Of a stretch of DNA of 64,000 nucleotides, positions 23,139-38,100 are shown piece by piece. Position 1 is the first letter of the stretch; each line of letters starts with the position of its first letter. The notes under the pieces were generated by a model, which saw only the letters and a program-made list of their open reading frames with translations, was not told the DNA's origin and made no database searches. Source of the stretch: Zeugodacus cucurbitae (taxonomy: Eukaryota > Arthropoda > Insecta > Diptera > Tephritidae); assembly GCF_028554725.1 (NCBI RefSeq), contig NC_071669.1:6534501-6598500 (forward strand), given 5' to 3'. A program made the translations under genes and the position numbers.

Positions 23139-26100
23139 CTATTGTTGTTGGTATATTTCATACGAAATATGGAGTTCGGATGGGCAGTGATCCATTCGTC
23201 GTTACAAATATATATACGCATGTACATATATATTTGTTGTTTGGTTTTAGCATTTCGTTCAACCAAGTTTTTTTGGTTTTTGAGTGTGATTTTGGTGAAG
23301 GTTTTCAATTGTTCAGGGATTAGCATTGTACGTTTGTATTTATGATGCAATTTTTACAAGGTAATGCAACAAATTTCGATTAGCAACATAAAATTGATGA
23401 ATGGGACATGAAATGAAAAGAGTTACAAAAAGAAAACAAAATTAAAATGGTTTTAGAAATAAATAAAAAAAGAGAGAGACAAAAAAGTTTTGTTTTTTAA
23501 AATACTTGGGCTAAAAAATTATGATCTTAACCCCATCTTCGAAAAGATTACTTAACTAATTATGCGAGATCGATAGTCTAAAATTAATAATCTGTTGCCC
23601 GCATTACTTTTTGGAAAGTCGCATTTATTAATTGATTGTTTTAACGCAAGATCTATGAATTTTATTCGATCTATCTTGGAAGTATGGATCTGTATCCCAT
23701 AATGTACATATATATTTTCTATCAATTATGGGATTCGACCATTTTTCTTTGAACCCTTTATCTGGGAACTGGAAAAATGAGTTCTGAAGAACAGCATAAG
23801 ATGAACGCAAGATCAGATAGATATAATCTAACGGCGTATGGCTGTTGCCCATGAAGAGTGGAATGAATGCGAATAACAAGAAACTAAATTGACGATGCCT
23901 GATAGCATTTTCGCATAGCCAAATTATTTAATACATTAAGATTATAATGATCAACCATTTTCTGTCTTTCGCACAGCCGGCTACTCGGTTAACGATCAGC
24001 TATTATACATTTTTATTTTTACAGATTTTTGTATGGAAAATTGATCTAAATCAGAGCTTTAATCGAGCAAAGGCCGGTTAATTTATCAATTCACTCCTGT
24101 GCGAAAGGCTATGAGGGCCTCTTGAGCAGGAGTAGGTGATTTAAGCATCCTAATCACCCAAGTAGGAAGCAAGTGATCTCTATCATTACTGCAAACAGCG
24201 ACATCTAACCTAACCCTTGATTTTAAACTTATCCCAATTCACCCGATACTATGCAGAGATGAGTAATAATTATTTAAGAAATGAGCATTACATTTTTTGT
24301 CTCTTGAGAACTAAAAGTTCATTAATAAAATAAAGGTTAAAGAAATTATAAATAAAGTGTGCCTTAGCAGCTATGACAAAGTAATAAGTAGCTTATTAGC
24401 CAAGTTAGTTACAATTTAACGAATAATTAAAACATGAATAGCTGCAATACAAATCTAATACTGTACTCCGTACTCACCGTATTGGCACACGACTCGTCTG
24501 CTCTTCATCCGAGTAGTCGACTTCAGGTTGTGGTGGCGGCTCATTGGCAAAGCCACTGTCATTGCTGCTATGCAATGAAGTCTTAGCTGCCGCGGCGGGT
24601 TTCATTTGACTGCCACCAGCGCTCATCGATGTGGACTGCTGTTTGGCAGAGAGAATGGAACGATTCTTTAGTTAGAGGAAAAAAGAAAGTGTTAACAGTT
24701 CAGAGTGGAACTCCGTTAAAGAGTTCCATAACTCACATGTGCGGCTTGTGGTCCATTTTGCAATTTGTGTTGCTTGCGTCGCTCCACCACAGATGGCGCG
24801 CCATTGGAGGCGCCACAGAAGCTCTGCGATGTATTCAATATGCGACTGGCACTTTGACTCTGACTATTCGATGGCACTGGTGCGGGGAGTGTGGGTGGCG
24901 GACCGGGACGTGGATTGGCGCCGGCTGATGCGCGATACTGCAAAAGCGAAAATAAGAGATTTTAGCATACTAATGATCACAGAGAGCCAGTTTATCGCAT
25001 ACCTTCTTTTGATTTCTGAAAGTGTCACCGAACATGCGTGTTGGCGATGATTCCTCGGCGCTGTTATTGCGACGGCGGTATGTTGAATCGCTCTCCATGG
25101 CAGGATCCATATGCGTCTCAGACATATATTGATCATGATAGTTGCGCATACCACCATTACGTTCGTAATGCACATTCTCGTAACGATCGCTGCTGCGTTC
25201 GCTATGGCGTTCGCTCGAGCGATACTTCTCACGCTCGCCCGCGCCTTCAGCATTAGTGTAGGCGATGGGGAACCAACCGAACATTTGCGTGCGTAAATTC
25301 TCACCGAATTGCCAACCTTTAGCCTTGCTGCCGACCATTGCAATGCGATCGCCCTCCTCGAACGGCAACTGATTCTCACCCGAAGGCATATATGCGTAGA
25401 GCGCTTTCACGACGGGCCGTTGGTCCCACTGACCGTGATCGACATGATCGTTCGCTGCGAATACAAAGTAAGTTTTTCATATAAAAATATTATTTTATTA
25501 TTAAATGAGTGTGTGCTACTCACAGTTCGTCGTTGTTGTCAGATTGAAATCGGATTTGGCGCGCGGCAACGAGTTCTGCGTATAACTGACATTGCTCTCA
25601 TGCAAAGTACGCATATCACCGTAGGGCGCGTCAACGCTGCGTGATTTCTTCAGCTGCGACGAATTGCCGGCAGCATGCATGTCCTCACCGTCTTTGAGAC
25701 GCTCCTAAGGCCATACAATTAACACAATTAGAGTGAGGTATGTGTGAACGAATGTGAAGAAAGACGAAAAACAAAAACAAAACAAAACACGTAACAGCAA
25801 ATTACAGTAACAATCATGCATTCGTACAAATCTCAACTCATATATATATATTGTATAAGTATGTATTTTGATTGCCACTACTCACCATCCTTTTGCCAGT
25901 GCTGGCTGTGCTGTAGCTACCGCCACCGCCCCCTTCGTATACTGCAGCTGCTGGTATCACTTCACGTGAAGCGGCAATTTCTTGCCAATTTTCCAAATTG
26001 TTATCAATTACCAACTTGCCAGTGCTGTGATAGGCCATCCAATGCTTGGCGATGGAACATTGACGTTCCAACACGAAACCGTAGCGACGGCGCTCCTGTG

Positions 26101-29100
26101 TCATGGCCTATTAGGTGTGCGTATATCGAAATCAAAATTCATAAGAAATGTTAAAATGCGCTGTTTATCGTTCATATATGATAATGTGTTCTTCATACAT
26201 GTTGCTCATTAAATAAATTACACATACAGTGCCTCTTTATACTCTCGCAACATGTTGCACAGAGAGTATTATAGTTTTGTCCGCGTCAAGTTAGACCTAA
26301 GCTATAGAAATCAAACTTTCAAGACACATTTCCCTTTACTACTCCATCGGATACACGGGACATTGGTATAATTGGATAATAACCACGCCCACCCCTCAAA
26401 CTTAGGTTATGTTGAAAATATCTACCAAAAATTACACTACATTTTATGAAAAAGATGATACAGATAGGCGGCACTCAGATTTTTATAAAGAAGGGAAAAT
26501 ATGAATGGCACATCTCACTTATGGGGTCAAAAACCATTTCTCATGACCTATTTTATAATTTCAACAAAATTTAGTACATACTATTTTCATCTAATGAGGC
26601 CATCCTTTCAATATAATAATTTTCAATTTGCGAAATAATCTCTTCGTGCGTAAATAGTAATAAAAGAGAAGACGGACTGCAGGGTTGTGAAGTGGTAAGT
26701 AAATACTAGCAAATAAATTTATATACTACGTTGCAATATTCTCTGTTTTGAGTTGCCAGTGTTATAATTGTGGAAATTCTCTTTCATATAACACCATCAG
26801 ATCATCAAAATCGGTTCATATCAACCGAAGTTATGATCATTCAAAGGTGCACCACTCCGTGGCCAACGGAAATGCCTATAGCGGATGTTGAATCACCGGA
26901 ACCGGATATCGGATTCGACAGGAAACGGAAATCTGAGAAATGGAGCGAATGTGGAACGAACTGAAGTTGTCCACAAACCGGAAATATTCATGTTAACGGA
27001 TGTTGAATCACCGGAACCGGAAACGAAACAAACATCAACTTAAGACAGATATCGATTACAGGAAACGGAAGTCTGACAAAGGATGCGGATGTGGAACGAA
27101 CGGAAGTTGTTCACAAACAGGAAATATTCATGTTAATTACTCAAGATATCTTCTTTCGAAAATTTTGTATCTTTGGTATATCCTTTTGGAGGATTTCACT
27201 TCCGTCTTTACGATTTCCGCTAAATTTTAACATCCACTTCCTGTATCCGGTATTCGGTATCCGATTTAAGTTGGTGACAGTTGAATATCCAGTGGAGTTC
27301 CTCAACACTTTGTATGGTCATAACACCGGCAAATTTGAACGGATTTTGTTGATCTGGGTATCATATGAAAGGGAATTTTCACAGCTGTAACCCTAGCATA
27401 TTCAACCTAAAGTTATTTTCTTAAAAAATAGTAATTGCACAGATATTTAATGTAGATTTCACTTTTAAGAACAAAATATACGCGAATTATATGAAACTAA
27501 TCTAGGACTTCTCATACCCTCAATGTAATCAATTGTGATATTCAATTTTCCAAATACTGGACACATTTTATTTTCATTGAGGGAACATGTTGTTAGGAAT
27601 ATGAAATGGTTTGATGCCATAAATTTATGAAATGCTTTAAACATTAAATTGTTTGTAATCTGAATTCAATTTCAGTTCTACAAATGAGTTATTAAACAAA
27701 ATTTATTTTAAAGTTTTGCAGACAACTGCATTGTGGCCTTTAAAGCTGCGAGAGTATAAAATGTGCGGTTACAAACGAATTTAGCGCTTCCTTACTTGTT
27801 TTTTACTTACATTTTTGTAGCTTTGTTCGCAAAATGCGTCCAACTTTTTCTTTTGATCTTCCAATATTTGTAGATTCTGTTAGTGATACAACAAAGTAAA
27901 TTTAATACTTAAGCATTTTGGTTCCACTGTGTACACTGTTATTTAGCAGTTCACTTACCCTCAACTCCTTTTCCGTATTCTCAGGACTAGCCTTTTTCTT
28001 GCGCTGTTTCTTCATTGTGGAAACGGCCTTCTGATAGCTCTCCATGCGCACTTTGTGCTGTTGCAAGAATTTCTTCTGTTCATGTTGCACAACTTTTGTG
28101 TCCTTCTCCAAATTTGTCTCCAATGGCACCAATAAATCAACATAGAAAGCCTTCAACTATAAGCAAATAGAAAAAGATGAAATATTTCAAAATCGTTTAG
28201 CCATGAGTCAGCAGCGCAATTACTCACAATATTCATTTGTTGCTCTTGAATTTCTTTGTAAACGCTGACAACATTCATCAATGCCGCACCTTAAAAAATA
28301 ATAAACGAATAATAAACGTTTAAACCTTTGCAAATGTTGATGGGAAACACATATAAATGTTGAAAAATTAAAAAAAAAACTGAAAATTATCAATTATAAT
28401 TAACATTTAACAGCAGCAAATGAGCAATCAACTTGTTCTTAAACAGTGTCTTATACGCTTGCGAAAGCATGCGACAAGCGTGTCGATAACTGCTCGGTAA
28501 TATTCGTATTTGTTACAGCAATCAGCGTCATGTTGCCGCAACTTATTCTAGCAACACATGCAACTCGATGAGGTTGCTGTTTATACTTATATACATATAT
28601 ATGTATGTATATGCTTCCTAGTTTGTCTTGTTATTTTTATACTCTCGCAACAAATGTTGCTAAAGAGAGTATTATAGTTTTGTTCACATAACGGTTGTTT
28701 GTAACACCCAAAACTAAACGAGTTAGATATAGGGTTATATATACCAAAGTGATCAGGGTGAAGAGTGGATTTCAAATCCGAATGTCTGTCTGTCCGTCCG
28801 TCCGTCTGTGCAAGCTGTAACTTGAGTAAAAATTAAGATATCGTAATGACACACTTATTTCTTGGCACCATAGGAATGTTGCTTTTGAAAATGAGTAAAA
28901 TCGGACCACTGCCACGCCCAAAAAATGGCGAAAACCGAAAACACATAAAGTGCCATAACTAAGCCATAAACAAATCTATGGAAATGAAATTTGGTATGAA
29001 GGATCGCACTATGAAGGGGCATATTTGGATGTAATTTTTTTGGGGAAGTGGGCGTGGCCCGCCCCCAAATCGGTTTTTTGTATATATCTCGCAAACCAAT

Positions 29101-32100
29101 AGAGCTATATAAACCAAACATTCTGCAGTCGTTTTTTTAAGTCATTTCTTAATACAGTACAAAAATGAAAAAAGTCAGATAAGAACCACGCCCACCTCCC
29201 ATACAAAAGTTAGGTTGAAAATTACTAAAAGTGGGTTAACTCACTAACGAAAAACGTCAGAAACATTAAATTTCACATAAGAATTGGCAGATGAAAGCCA
29301 AGGAACTACTTAACCGATTTCAATGAAACTTGGTTTGTAATAGTTTCCTTACATTCCAATGATATGTTGTGAAAATAGGCCAAATCGCTTCACAACCACG
29401 CCTACTTCCTATATACCAGAACTTTGAAGACAATCTGAATCATTTACTTTACAATATATAAAGTAAGTACTAGTGAAGATATCGGTGCAGAACTTTGCAC
29501 AAATACTATGTTAATAGTGTGGCAGACCCATTCTAAAAATCGCCGAAATCGGACCATAGGATTTTAAGGCCCCATATATCGAACACGAGGACCTCGGTGC
29601 TTCTAACCTAATATTATGGTTTCCAACTTTCAATGGACTTTATATATTTATATTGTATATGACGAATATGTGTTTCATATTGTGTATTATATAATAAAAA
29701 TAAAGTTAAATAAATAAATTGCTAGAGTATAAAATGTTCGGTTACACCCGAACTTAGCCCTTCCTTACTTGTTGTTGTTGTTTTTATTTTTTGTAATTAT
29801 TATTTCTACATTATCTTCGTTTTTCTTACCAATATCGCTAGTTCCACTTTGTTGTGCATTCATGGCCAGCTTGGCTAATGCTTCATTGAAAAGGCGTGAC
29901 GCAGATGCAGCACCTGTGCAGCAATATAGAAGAAGATAAAGGCGAACGTTATTAAAAACCCGTAAAATACTTAGATATTTTAGCAGTGAAGTATTTTTGT
30001 TGTATTTTCAATTATTTGATGTATTTTTTACTCACCATGCAGTGCCTTCAAATACCCTTTGCCGGAGGAGATGAGTTGACGTGCACCGGGATTGAATTTC
30101 TCTAATATGTTCTGCAATGAAAGGAAAAATAATATTAAATAAAGTTTTTACTACATTTTGTATTAAGATTTCCAATCTTAGTTGTTTGATTCTTTGCCAT
30201 TTTTAAAAGTTTGGAAACACATAGCAGAATTATTTTGTTTTTGATAAAGAGAAAGTGAGGGAAATGTCACTCAAAAACATAAGGTTGGTGTCATAAATAT
30301 ATTAGTGGATTACAATTACTCTTATGGGTCGACTAAACACATTTTCGTTAATGACTTAGAGAACATTTAATTCGTCTGCAAAAGGAACACCGAATAGAGC
30401 TCATAAAAGTAATGATTTTCGAAGAAAAAGCAACCCAAATTTGTACCTCAGAGCTAATAACATCGGGCAACGGCTCCTTAATTGAAGTTTTCACTTCGGA
30501 AAAAGACACTAAGAGTCGTTTGAGACCAGAACAAAATTTAAAAATAGACTCACAATATTAACAAAAGCTAACCCACACAAGTTCAAGTAGTAGTATATGA
30601 GATGTGTTAAAAAAATTACGGGAATTTTCGTATTTTTTGTTTTTGAGAAAAATATTTATTTTTGCGTCTATATCAACATTGTTGTCTTCAAAATTCGATA
30701 TTAGGCACGATTGCCACCGCTTCTACCAATCGTCGAAACTCTCCTCAAACTCAACTTAGATTGATTGCCTTTGGTTTTATCAACGATTTTTCGTATCCTT
30801 GTAAAATGACGGCGCTTTAATTATTTTCCCGTTATTTTTTGAACACACCTCGTATTATTGTTGTGTTCGAAACATGCCATAACAAATTTGTTATGTCTCT
30901 TATTTTTCTTATTTATTATTTTAATAAACAATATATGTATATCTTACAGAAATTAAGCGCCGCATAATTTTTTTCTTTTAAGAGAAACTTTCTCACAACT
31001 CAGGAAAAATTAAGCTAATAAAAATAGTTGTTATTGTATTATTAAATTTCTTTTTCAGTTGTTTGTTTTTATTTCTAAGCACAAGGCATACTTTTATCTC
31101 GCTTATTTCATTAACTTAACGCTCGATCAACGATTAGTTAATATGCTAATGCGTTTCTAATTCTAAAGTTCGTTAGCATGGTTTCCACTCTCTGTTGTCT
31201 CGTTGGGCATGCGCTGTTGTCGGTTGATCACGCAGCTGTTTTTTTCATCACAAACTCGTAGTCAATGACTTTGGTATGTGTGTCAAATGCAAATCTTATT
31301 TTTATTATTAATTAATATGGCACATTAAAGAATAGATGAAAAGATTCGAAATTAATTTTGTGGCGAATATAAATAGAAATAAAAAAAAGAAATCCATATG
31401 TGTGGTATAAATTTTAAAATTTCAAATTAAATGAGAATGCAAGCTAAATGTTTTGGCGCTATTAAAAAGTGATAAAATAACGTTTTGTACTTGGGATTTT
31501 TATTCTATGATAAAATTTTTATTTTATTAAAACAATGGTGAGCTTTAAGCTCTGAAATTTAACATTGCTTCAGAACAAACATTTTTTTTGTTTTCATTGG
31601 ATACCATATAATATAATTGTTGATAAATGCTAATTAAATTTTCTAACGAGAATATGCAATATAATCACATATTTCTCCCTAACTTATCAGATACAGTATT
31701 CGCTGGTTTCCCATACTATTGAGTCAAATGCCATCACTTCCTAAGCGGCGCCCATTTTAATCAATTTAGTAAACAAACATTATTATTTATTTTTGCAAAC
31801 ATATAAATAATTATAAATTCTATTTTATCACAATATCACATACATACTATTGGAATGCGCATTGGCATGCCATACACGCCCAATACGTCGTGACTTTTAA
31901 TAATAGCTATGAGTAGTTTGCACTTCAAAAAAGTGATATGCTAATCGCAATTTTATGAGTTACTCATTGAAATAGCATTTAATTGGCATTCATGATCTTT
32001 AACACATTGAAGAAGCAGAAATTGTTCTCACACCTTGGTATAAGACTAATGAAATTATATATTCATAAACGATTTACTTTACATTTATCGTTCAACAAAA

Positions 32101-35100
32101 ACTATATTATACATTTTCTATACTTATATGTATATATTTATAGTAATTTTAGCTAACAAACTAAAGCAGTCATTACTGACCCATAAAAAAAGATAGGTGA
32201 TAACTGATAGAAGATTCATAGCTGTATCTTTTAATAAAACCTCAATTTATCCCTAAACTTTTAAGAAAATTTTAAATTTAATTTTCTACAAAATTTGTAA
32301 TACGAAATATGTTTACGAGGTGTGTTCAAAAAATAAAGGGAATTTGATAATTTCCAATTATTATTATTTTGTAGTATGTTGATACACAAGCCGCAGAAGT
32401 AAGATAGTTTTTATGAGCTTGACGATATGCGTTTGTTAAAAGTTCACACTTTCCTGCTTATTCGTGCTTTCTTGGCCAAAAAAAATATTGTAACGTTGCC
32501 CCATCCTCCATATTCGCCAGATATGAGTCTTTTTCTTCTTTCCCAAAATAAAGAGAACCTTAAAAGGAAATCGTTATATAAGCAAACGAGGAATCGCTGA
32601 AAGAGTCAAAGGCTATCCCAAAAATCGAGTTTGAGAAGTGTTTTGACATAAGTGTATACTATCGAATGGAGACTTTTTTGTAGGCGACATTATCAATGTA
32701 AAAGAACGAATGAATATTTTTTTCAATAATTCGATAATTCCCGTTATTTTTGGTATACACGTATAGATAATCTATAGTCATATATATCATCAAGGCAGAA
32801 GAAAGAATGAATATTTTTTCAAAAATTCGAAAATCCCCGTTATTTTTGGAATACACGCATAAAGAATCTATAGTTTATTATAATTTATGTAGAACGAATG
32901 AAATTATCGATGAGAATTATTTTTTTATGTGACCTAAAGAATTGAAAAAATAAGTATTTAAAGTTTTGTCTTTTCAAGGAACCCCGAAAAAATTCTAAAA
33001 AAACTCAGATTTAAAACAAATTTGAAAAGCTTTAAGTGCCATTTTTCTACTCAATTTCTAATACGCAATATTTTTATGTATGTACAAAATGCCTCTATTA
33101 CCAACAATTTTTGTCGCTTTGCGCTAATTTATTTATTTCTTTTATTTCTTCCTTCATAGTGTATGTATATCCGCCACTTGAGACGCTGTCATTGTTTAAA
33201 GTGTTTCAAAGTGTTATTTAATTTGTTTACTTTTGCAACATTCTTCAACATTTTTTTTCTCTCTTTTTTCATAATTTTACACATTTATTGTAGGTGTTTA
33301 TGGTTAAATAACCAAAGATTACTAAGAAAAGTATTTGAAAGGCGGAAACGACAAATAAACATGCACATATGTATATTGAATATACATTTACTATATTTAT
33401 TTATTGCTGCGCGCACTCACATATCACATAGCGCTGTCAGACAATTAAACTATTGTTTAACCCGCAAAATGCGCGCATGCGCGGTGACCAGCGCAACCAG
33501 GCGGCTAATTAAGCTTATATGTGCTACGTACAAATTGCGTTATTTCGCTTTTCTTTGCTGGTGCTGCTGCTGGAATGTGTTATGTGGTAAATGAATATTT
33601 ATATTGTGTGCGGGTATGTTAATGATTTATGACTGCAAATTGTTTATGACGTTCGCTTCGAATGGTAGGTATGAGTACGCTTGAAAGCAGTTGACGGTTT
33701 TGTGTGGAAATCTTTTTTAACTAAATGACAACGCTTTGATGGCATGTCACGAGATGTGTATGACAGTTTAGCACTTTTATAAAAATTGAAAAAATAAAAA
33801 AAAACTTTTTTTGACATATTTTATTTACAAAGGGTTGAAAACAATGAAGTGCACTCAGTGGAAATTTTGTTCAACTCGAAGTGGTCATTGAAACTAAATT
33901 ATATTATTTTGGAGATTTAAAATCACTTTGTAGCAATAGTGAATCGCAAAGAAAGATGAAGGTTCACTTAAAATAAGTTTTTAAATTACTTAAAAATTTT
34001 CAAAAATATTTTTCTAAAAAACATTTTTTTTTTTTGAAAAACTAGAAGCTTATTACGTTACATTTTTTTTAATTTTTTCTAAATTTTTTATATTTTTTAT
34101 TCACTAAAAAAATTATTGCCAAACAACCATTTATCACCTCATTTTCCGCCTGCTGCCTTCCGCACAACACACACACACACGATTATTTCACATTAAAACA
34201 CTTTAAATTCGGCCAAACCGTTTAAATCATTGTTGTTGTTGTTGCGAGCGCCACAATTAATAACAAACAAAAACACTATTGCTTTGGCATTTTGTGCCAC
34301 ATTAACGCCAACTTGCTATTAAATGCTGTGGCACGTTGATTGCGTGTTATTTTGTTGTGCCATGCTATGCAGTTCTACATGTGTGTTGCTACACATTTGC
34401 CGCTGCCACAAACGAAATTTCAATTCAACGGCCGCCGCCACAAAATGTTGTCAGCCATCAAATTATTTTATTGCCCGTGTTTTTATTACTTGAGTGCCAT
34501 TTGTTGCTATTTCTACTGCGTTTTTGTTGCCCGCCCAACCTGTCTTTGTTGCGCAGTCGCGCATGTGTGATGTCATTTTTTACAAATTTAATTACAAAAT
34601 ACTTGTCAGCCTGCAATTAATTCGTTCATGAACGTGCGATTTTGTCGTTGTTTTCTGTACGTACGTACATACATTTATGACAGCAAGTCGGGAGTTTATT
34701 TGTGCATATTTCATTTCTTTTATTTTTTGGTGGATGCGCTGTAAGTGTGTAAGTGGCGACGCTGCTCGTGCGCATAACATTGACAGTGAGTTTTAAGTGT
34801 AATTTGGATTTTGTCATCATCTTTATTTTTTTAGCTTTTGTTTGTAAAGAAATTTTATTTTTTATTTTGACACATTTTCTGTAATATTTTTGTTTTGAAT
34901 ACTTTTTTGACCTCAATTGACTTACTTTTCGCTGAATAATTTATGGTAGAGAAGAAAGAAAAAAAAAACTCAAGGAACAAAACTCTTTCAATTCATAATT
35001 TTGAAAGAGTTTAAATATTCTTGATTGAAGTGCGCCATGACAGATGGACGAAATCGGAGCATTGCCACGCTGACAAAATAGCGTTAAACCAAAAGCTGAA

Positions 35101-38100
35101 AAGTGCTATAACTAAAAAATTGTGTACAGAGGATCACTATTGAGAGGGATATACTTGGATTTTTATAAAAAAAATTTTAAATGGGTGTGGCGTTGCCCTT
35201 TTTTGCTTCTGATTTCATTAAAATTTTGTACCTAATATTTCCTTGTCCAGCGGTTACCAACAGAAAATGGACGAAGTCGCTTAACAATCACGCCTAATTT
35301 CATCTGATTCGTTCACTTTACTATACACATATACATCAAGAATTAATGAAGATACCGGAACACAACTGCACAACAACAAGGTAAGGAATTTTTATAGTAG
35401 TATACCTAGTTTTATAGGTATACTACTATAAAAATTCTCGCAAAGGGACTAACAGTCAAGGCCCCAGATATCGTGTATGTGACAATGGATAATTTTTTAC
35501 CAAAAAAGTAGATAAATCTCTCAGATAATTTAAGGCCTCAGATATCGAGCATGTGCCAATGGATAACGCCTAATTTCATCTGATTCGTTCACTTTACTAT
35601 ATACATATACATCAAGAATTAATAAAGATACCGGAACACAACTGCACAACAACAAGGTATTTGAGGTATGGCATCACTACTATAAAAGTTCTCAAAAAGG
35701 GATTACAATTTTTCAAGGCCACAGATATCGTGCATGTGCCACTGGATAATTTTTTACCACAAAAGTATATAAATCTCTCAGATATTTTAAGGCCCCAGAT
35801 ATCGAGCATGTTCCAATGGATAACGCATAATTTCATCTGATCACTTTACTATATACATATATATCTAGATCAACTGCACAACATCAAGGTATCTGAGTTA
35901 TGGCATCACTACTATAAAAATTCTCAAAAAGCGATTACAATTTTTCAAAGCCCCAGATATCGTGCATGTGCCACTGGATAATTTTTTACCAAAAAGGTAA
36001 TCTCTCAGATATTTTAAGGCCACAGATATCGTGCATGTGCCACTGAATAATTTTTTACCAAAAAAGTAGATAAATCTCTCAGATATTTTGAGGAAATTCT
36101 AAGCGAATATTTTTTTCTAACAGTGCGTCGGGTCCTAACTTCTCCAGCTCCGATTTACCTTATATTCGGATTATCAAATCCGGTGAGCTTTAACCTGTAT
36201 ATGTCGGTTAATATGTGAGATATCTTACCAAAATTAAATGAGCGTATAGCCTTGAATATAATGTAGCAGAAATGTGCGAAATCGGATCAGAAATTATCTC
36301 ATCCCTCATATAACATATATTAGGTTCGCCTTACGCCTTTTTGTCTTTTGAATTTCTCGGCTATGTATAAAGCGCTACAGAGCTCGAAAGGTTTTGACAT
36401 AACCTACAAAACGACACTGTGCATGATTAGTTTAGATATTCGACCCATTTTTGAAGCGGATGGTGACTGGCGTTGAAAAATTGATCACATACGACAATAT
36501 CAAGCGAAAACGGTCATGGCCGAAGGCCGGTGAATCGTCCCAAACAGTGGCCAAGTCGGGATTGACGGCCAGGAAGGTTTTGCTGTGTGTTTGGTGGGAT
36601 TGGAAGGGACTGCTGCCATATGGCCAACGCTTAATTCTACCATCTACTGCGAACAACTGGACCGCTTGAAGCAGGCGATCGATCAGAAGCGTCCAGAATT
36701 GGCCATCAGGTAGGGTGTAGTGTTCCGCCGGGACAACGTCAGACCACACACTTCGTTGATGACTCGTCAGAAGCTACGGGAGCTCGGTTCGGAGGTTTTA
36801 TCGCATCCACCATATAGCCCGCACATAGCGCCAAGTGATTACCACCTGTTCCTGTCCATGGCGAACGCCCTTGGTGGTGTAAATTTGAACTTAAAAGAGG
36901 CTTGTGAAAAGTGGCTGTCCAAGCTCTTCGCAAATAAGGAGGGAGGATTTGAACACATTTTATAAAGCATTGAATAAAGAGCAAAAAACGGAAGGGACAA
37001 CCTAATACAATGATTTTCGTTCTTCTAGAAGGCTTTATGCCGAATGTATGGCTTAAATTGTGTGTTTTCATAAAAACAAATCACATAAATAAATTGCTAG
37101 GGTATAGAATGTTCGGTTCCACCCGAACTTAGCCCTTACTTTATTGTTTTCTTTGAAATAGCAGTAAAAATCTTAAAATGTTTCGAAAGCAAAAATTATA
37201 AATTGCTTGCGAGAAAGTATTGAAAGCAAAAGTTAAGTGTTCGCTAAAGTGAAATATTATACAAAACAGCGAAATCATTAACTAGAATGCTGTCAACGAA
37301 TATTGATTGATAGCTTGCCTTAAATATATGTGTATTTGAATACGTATTAAAGTAGTAAATTCCGCTTATTTTTCTAAATATTTCACTTTACACTCTCCAT
37401 TCACAAAGCAACAATAACAAAAAGTAGCATAAAACCATTACTGGATATGCATTTTTATACCGAAACTACATCAAGATAATTTACGAGCCATAATTAGTTG
37501 CGCAATTACAAGAACAACAAATGAACTGCTTGCTATGCATACGAATGCAACCGGTTTAGTGATGGCTATCTAGTTAAAAAAATAACTGCAATGAACAGCT
37601 TAAGCGGACAAATTGCCTCGTGGCTATTGACTACCGTGGCCACAGCACAGACGGGCCACATGAAATATGCGACGCACTCGTCCATATGTATGTGTGTCTA
37701 ACACTTTCATTGACCGGCGAATAGTGAATGTAGGTAATACGCGGCAAAAGTCAATGTGTGGCATGCGCATACGTAAATCAGCTAGACCACTAAGCCAACA
37801 ACAACACACTTACCCCAGTTCGGAGATAGTGGCAAGCTAATAGTTTTAGAAAATTCAAGCTAACTTTTCTAATAAATTTCAGTTGCATACAACTTATTGT
37901 ACTTATTGTAGTGCAACGCGCATACCACTTTCCACACACACATGCCACAATAGCTGCCAACTAATATGGCGGCGCAACTAAAGGCGCGCATAGCATTGAA
38001 TTGAATACTAAAATGCCATACACAGGCACACACACATACATACCAATATAATCATCTAAATCTACTAAACGCTTTTATTCATTCTAACATCTACTACATA

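Larger units (their letters stand above)
35038..37148 (+). mobile_element. Composite DINE-like element with internal triplication and nested mariner
   Basis: The 5' inverted repeat is missing; recognisable DINE-like blocks start near 35038. The 3' end is GGTATAGAATGTTCGGTTCC, hairpin, then TTACTTTATTG at 37135-37145. Inside are a repeated block (35286-36090), a perfect hairpin (35386-35437) and a mariner transposase relic (36437-36970). Confidence 0.65.

Noticed and set aside
21362..23345. Plus-strand open frames up to 187 codons opposite the IRSp53 last exon
   Set aside because: They mirror the coding bias of the minus-strand exon; their Cys/His-rich translations fit no family.
23139..23350. 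N-terminal extension of the last IRSp53 exon up to an ATG at 23350
   Set aside because: The phase of the preceding exon fits the acceptor at 23139, and residues upstream (KNQKNLVERNAKTKQQ) look like translated intron; an internal promoter would be needed.
24864..25379. 171-codon minus-strand frame overlapping the SH3 exon
   Set aside because: It is the wrong frame of the SH3 exon and runs through a splice donor; the SH3 frame has clear homology.
33163..33594. 143-codon plus-strand frame in IRSp53 intron 1
   Set aside because: Aromatic and Cys-rich, typical of random AT-rich DNA; no splice or family support.
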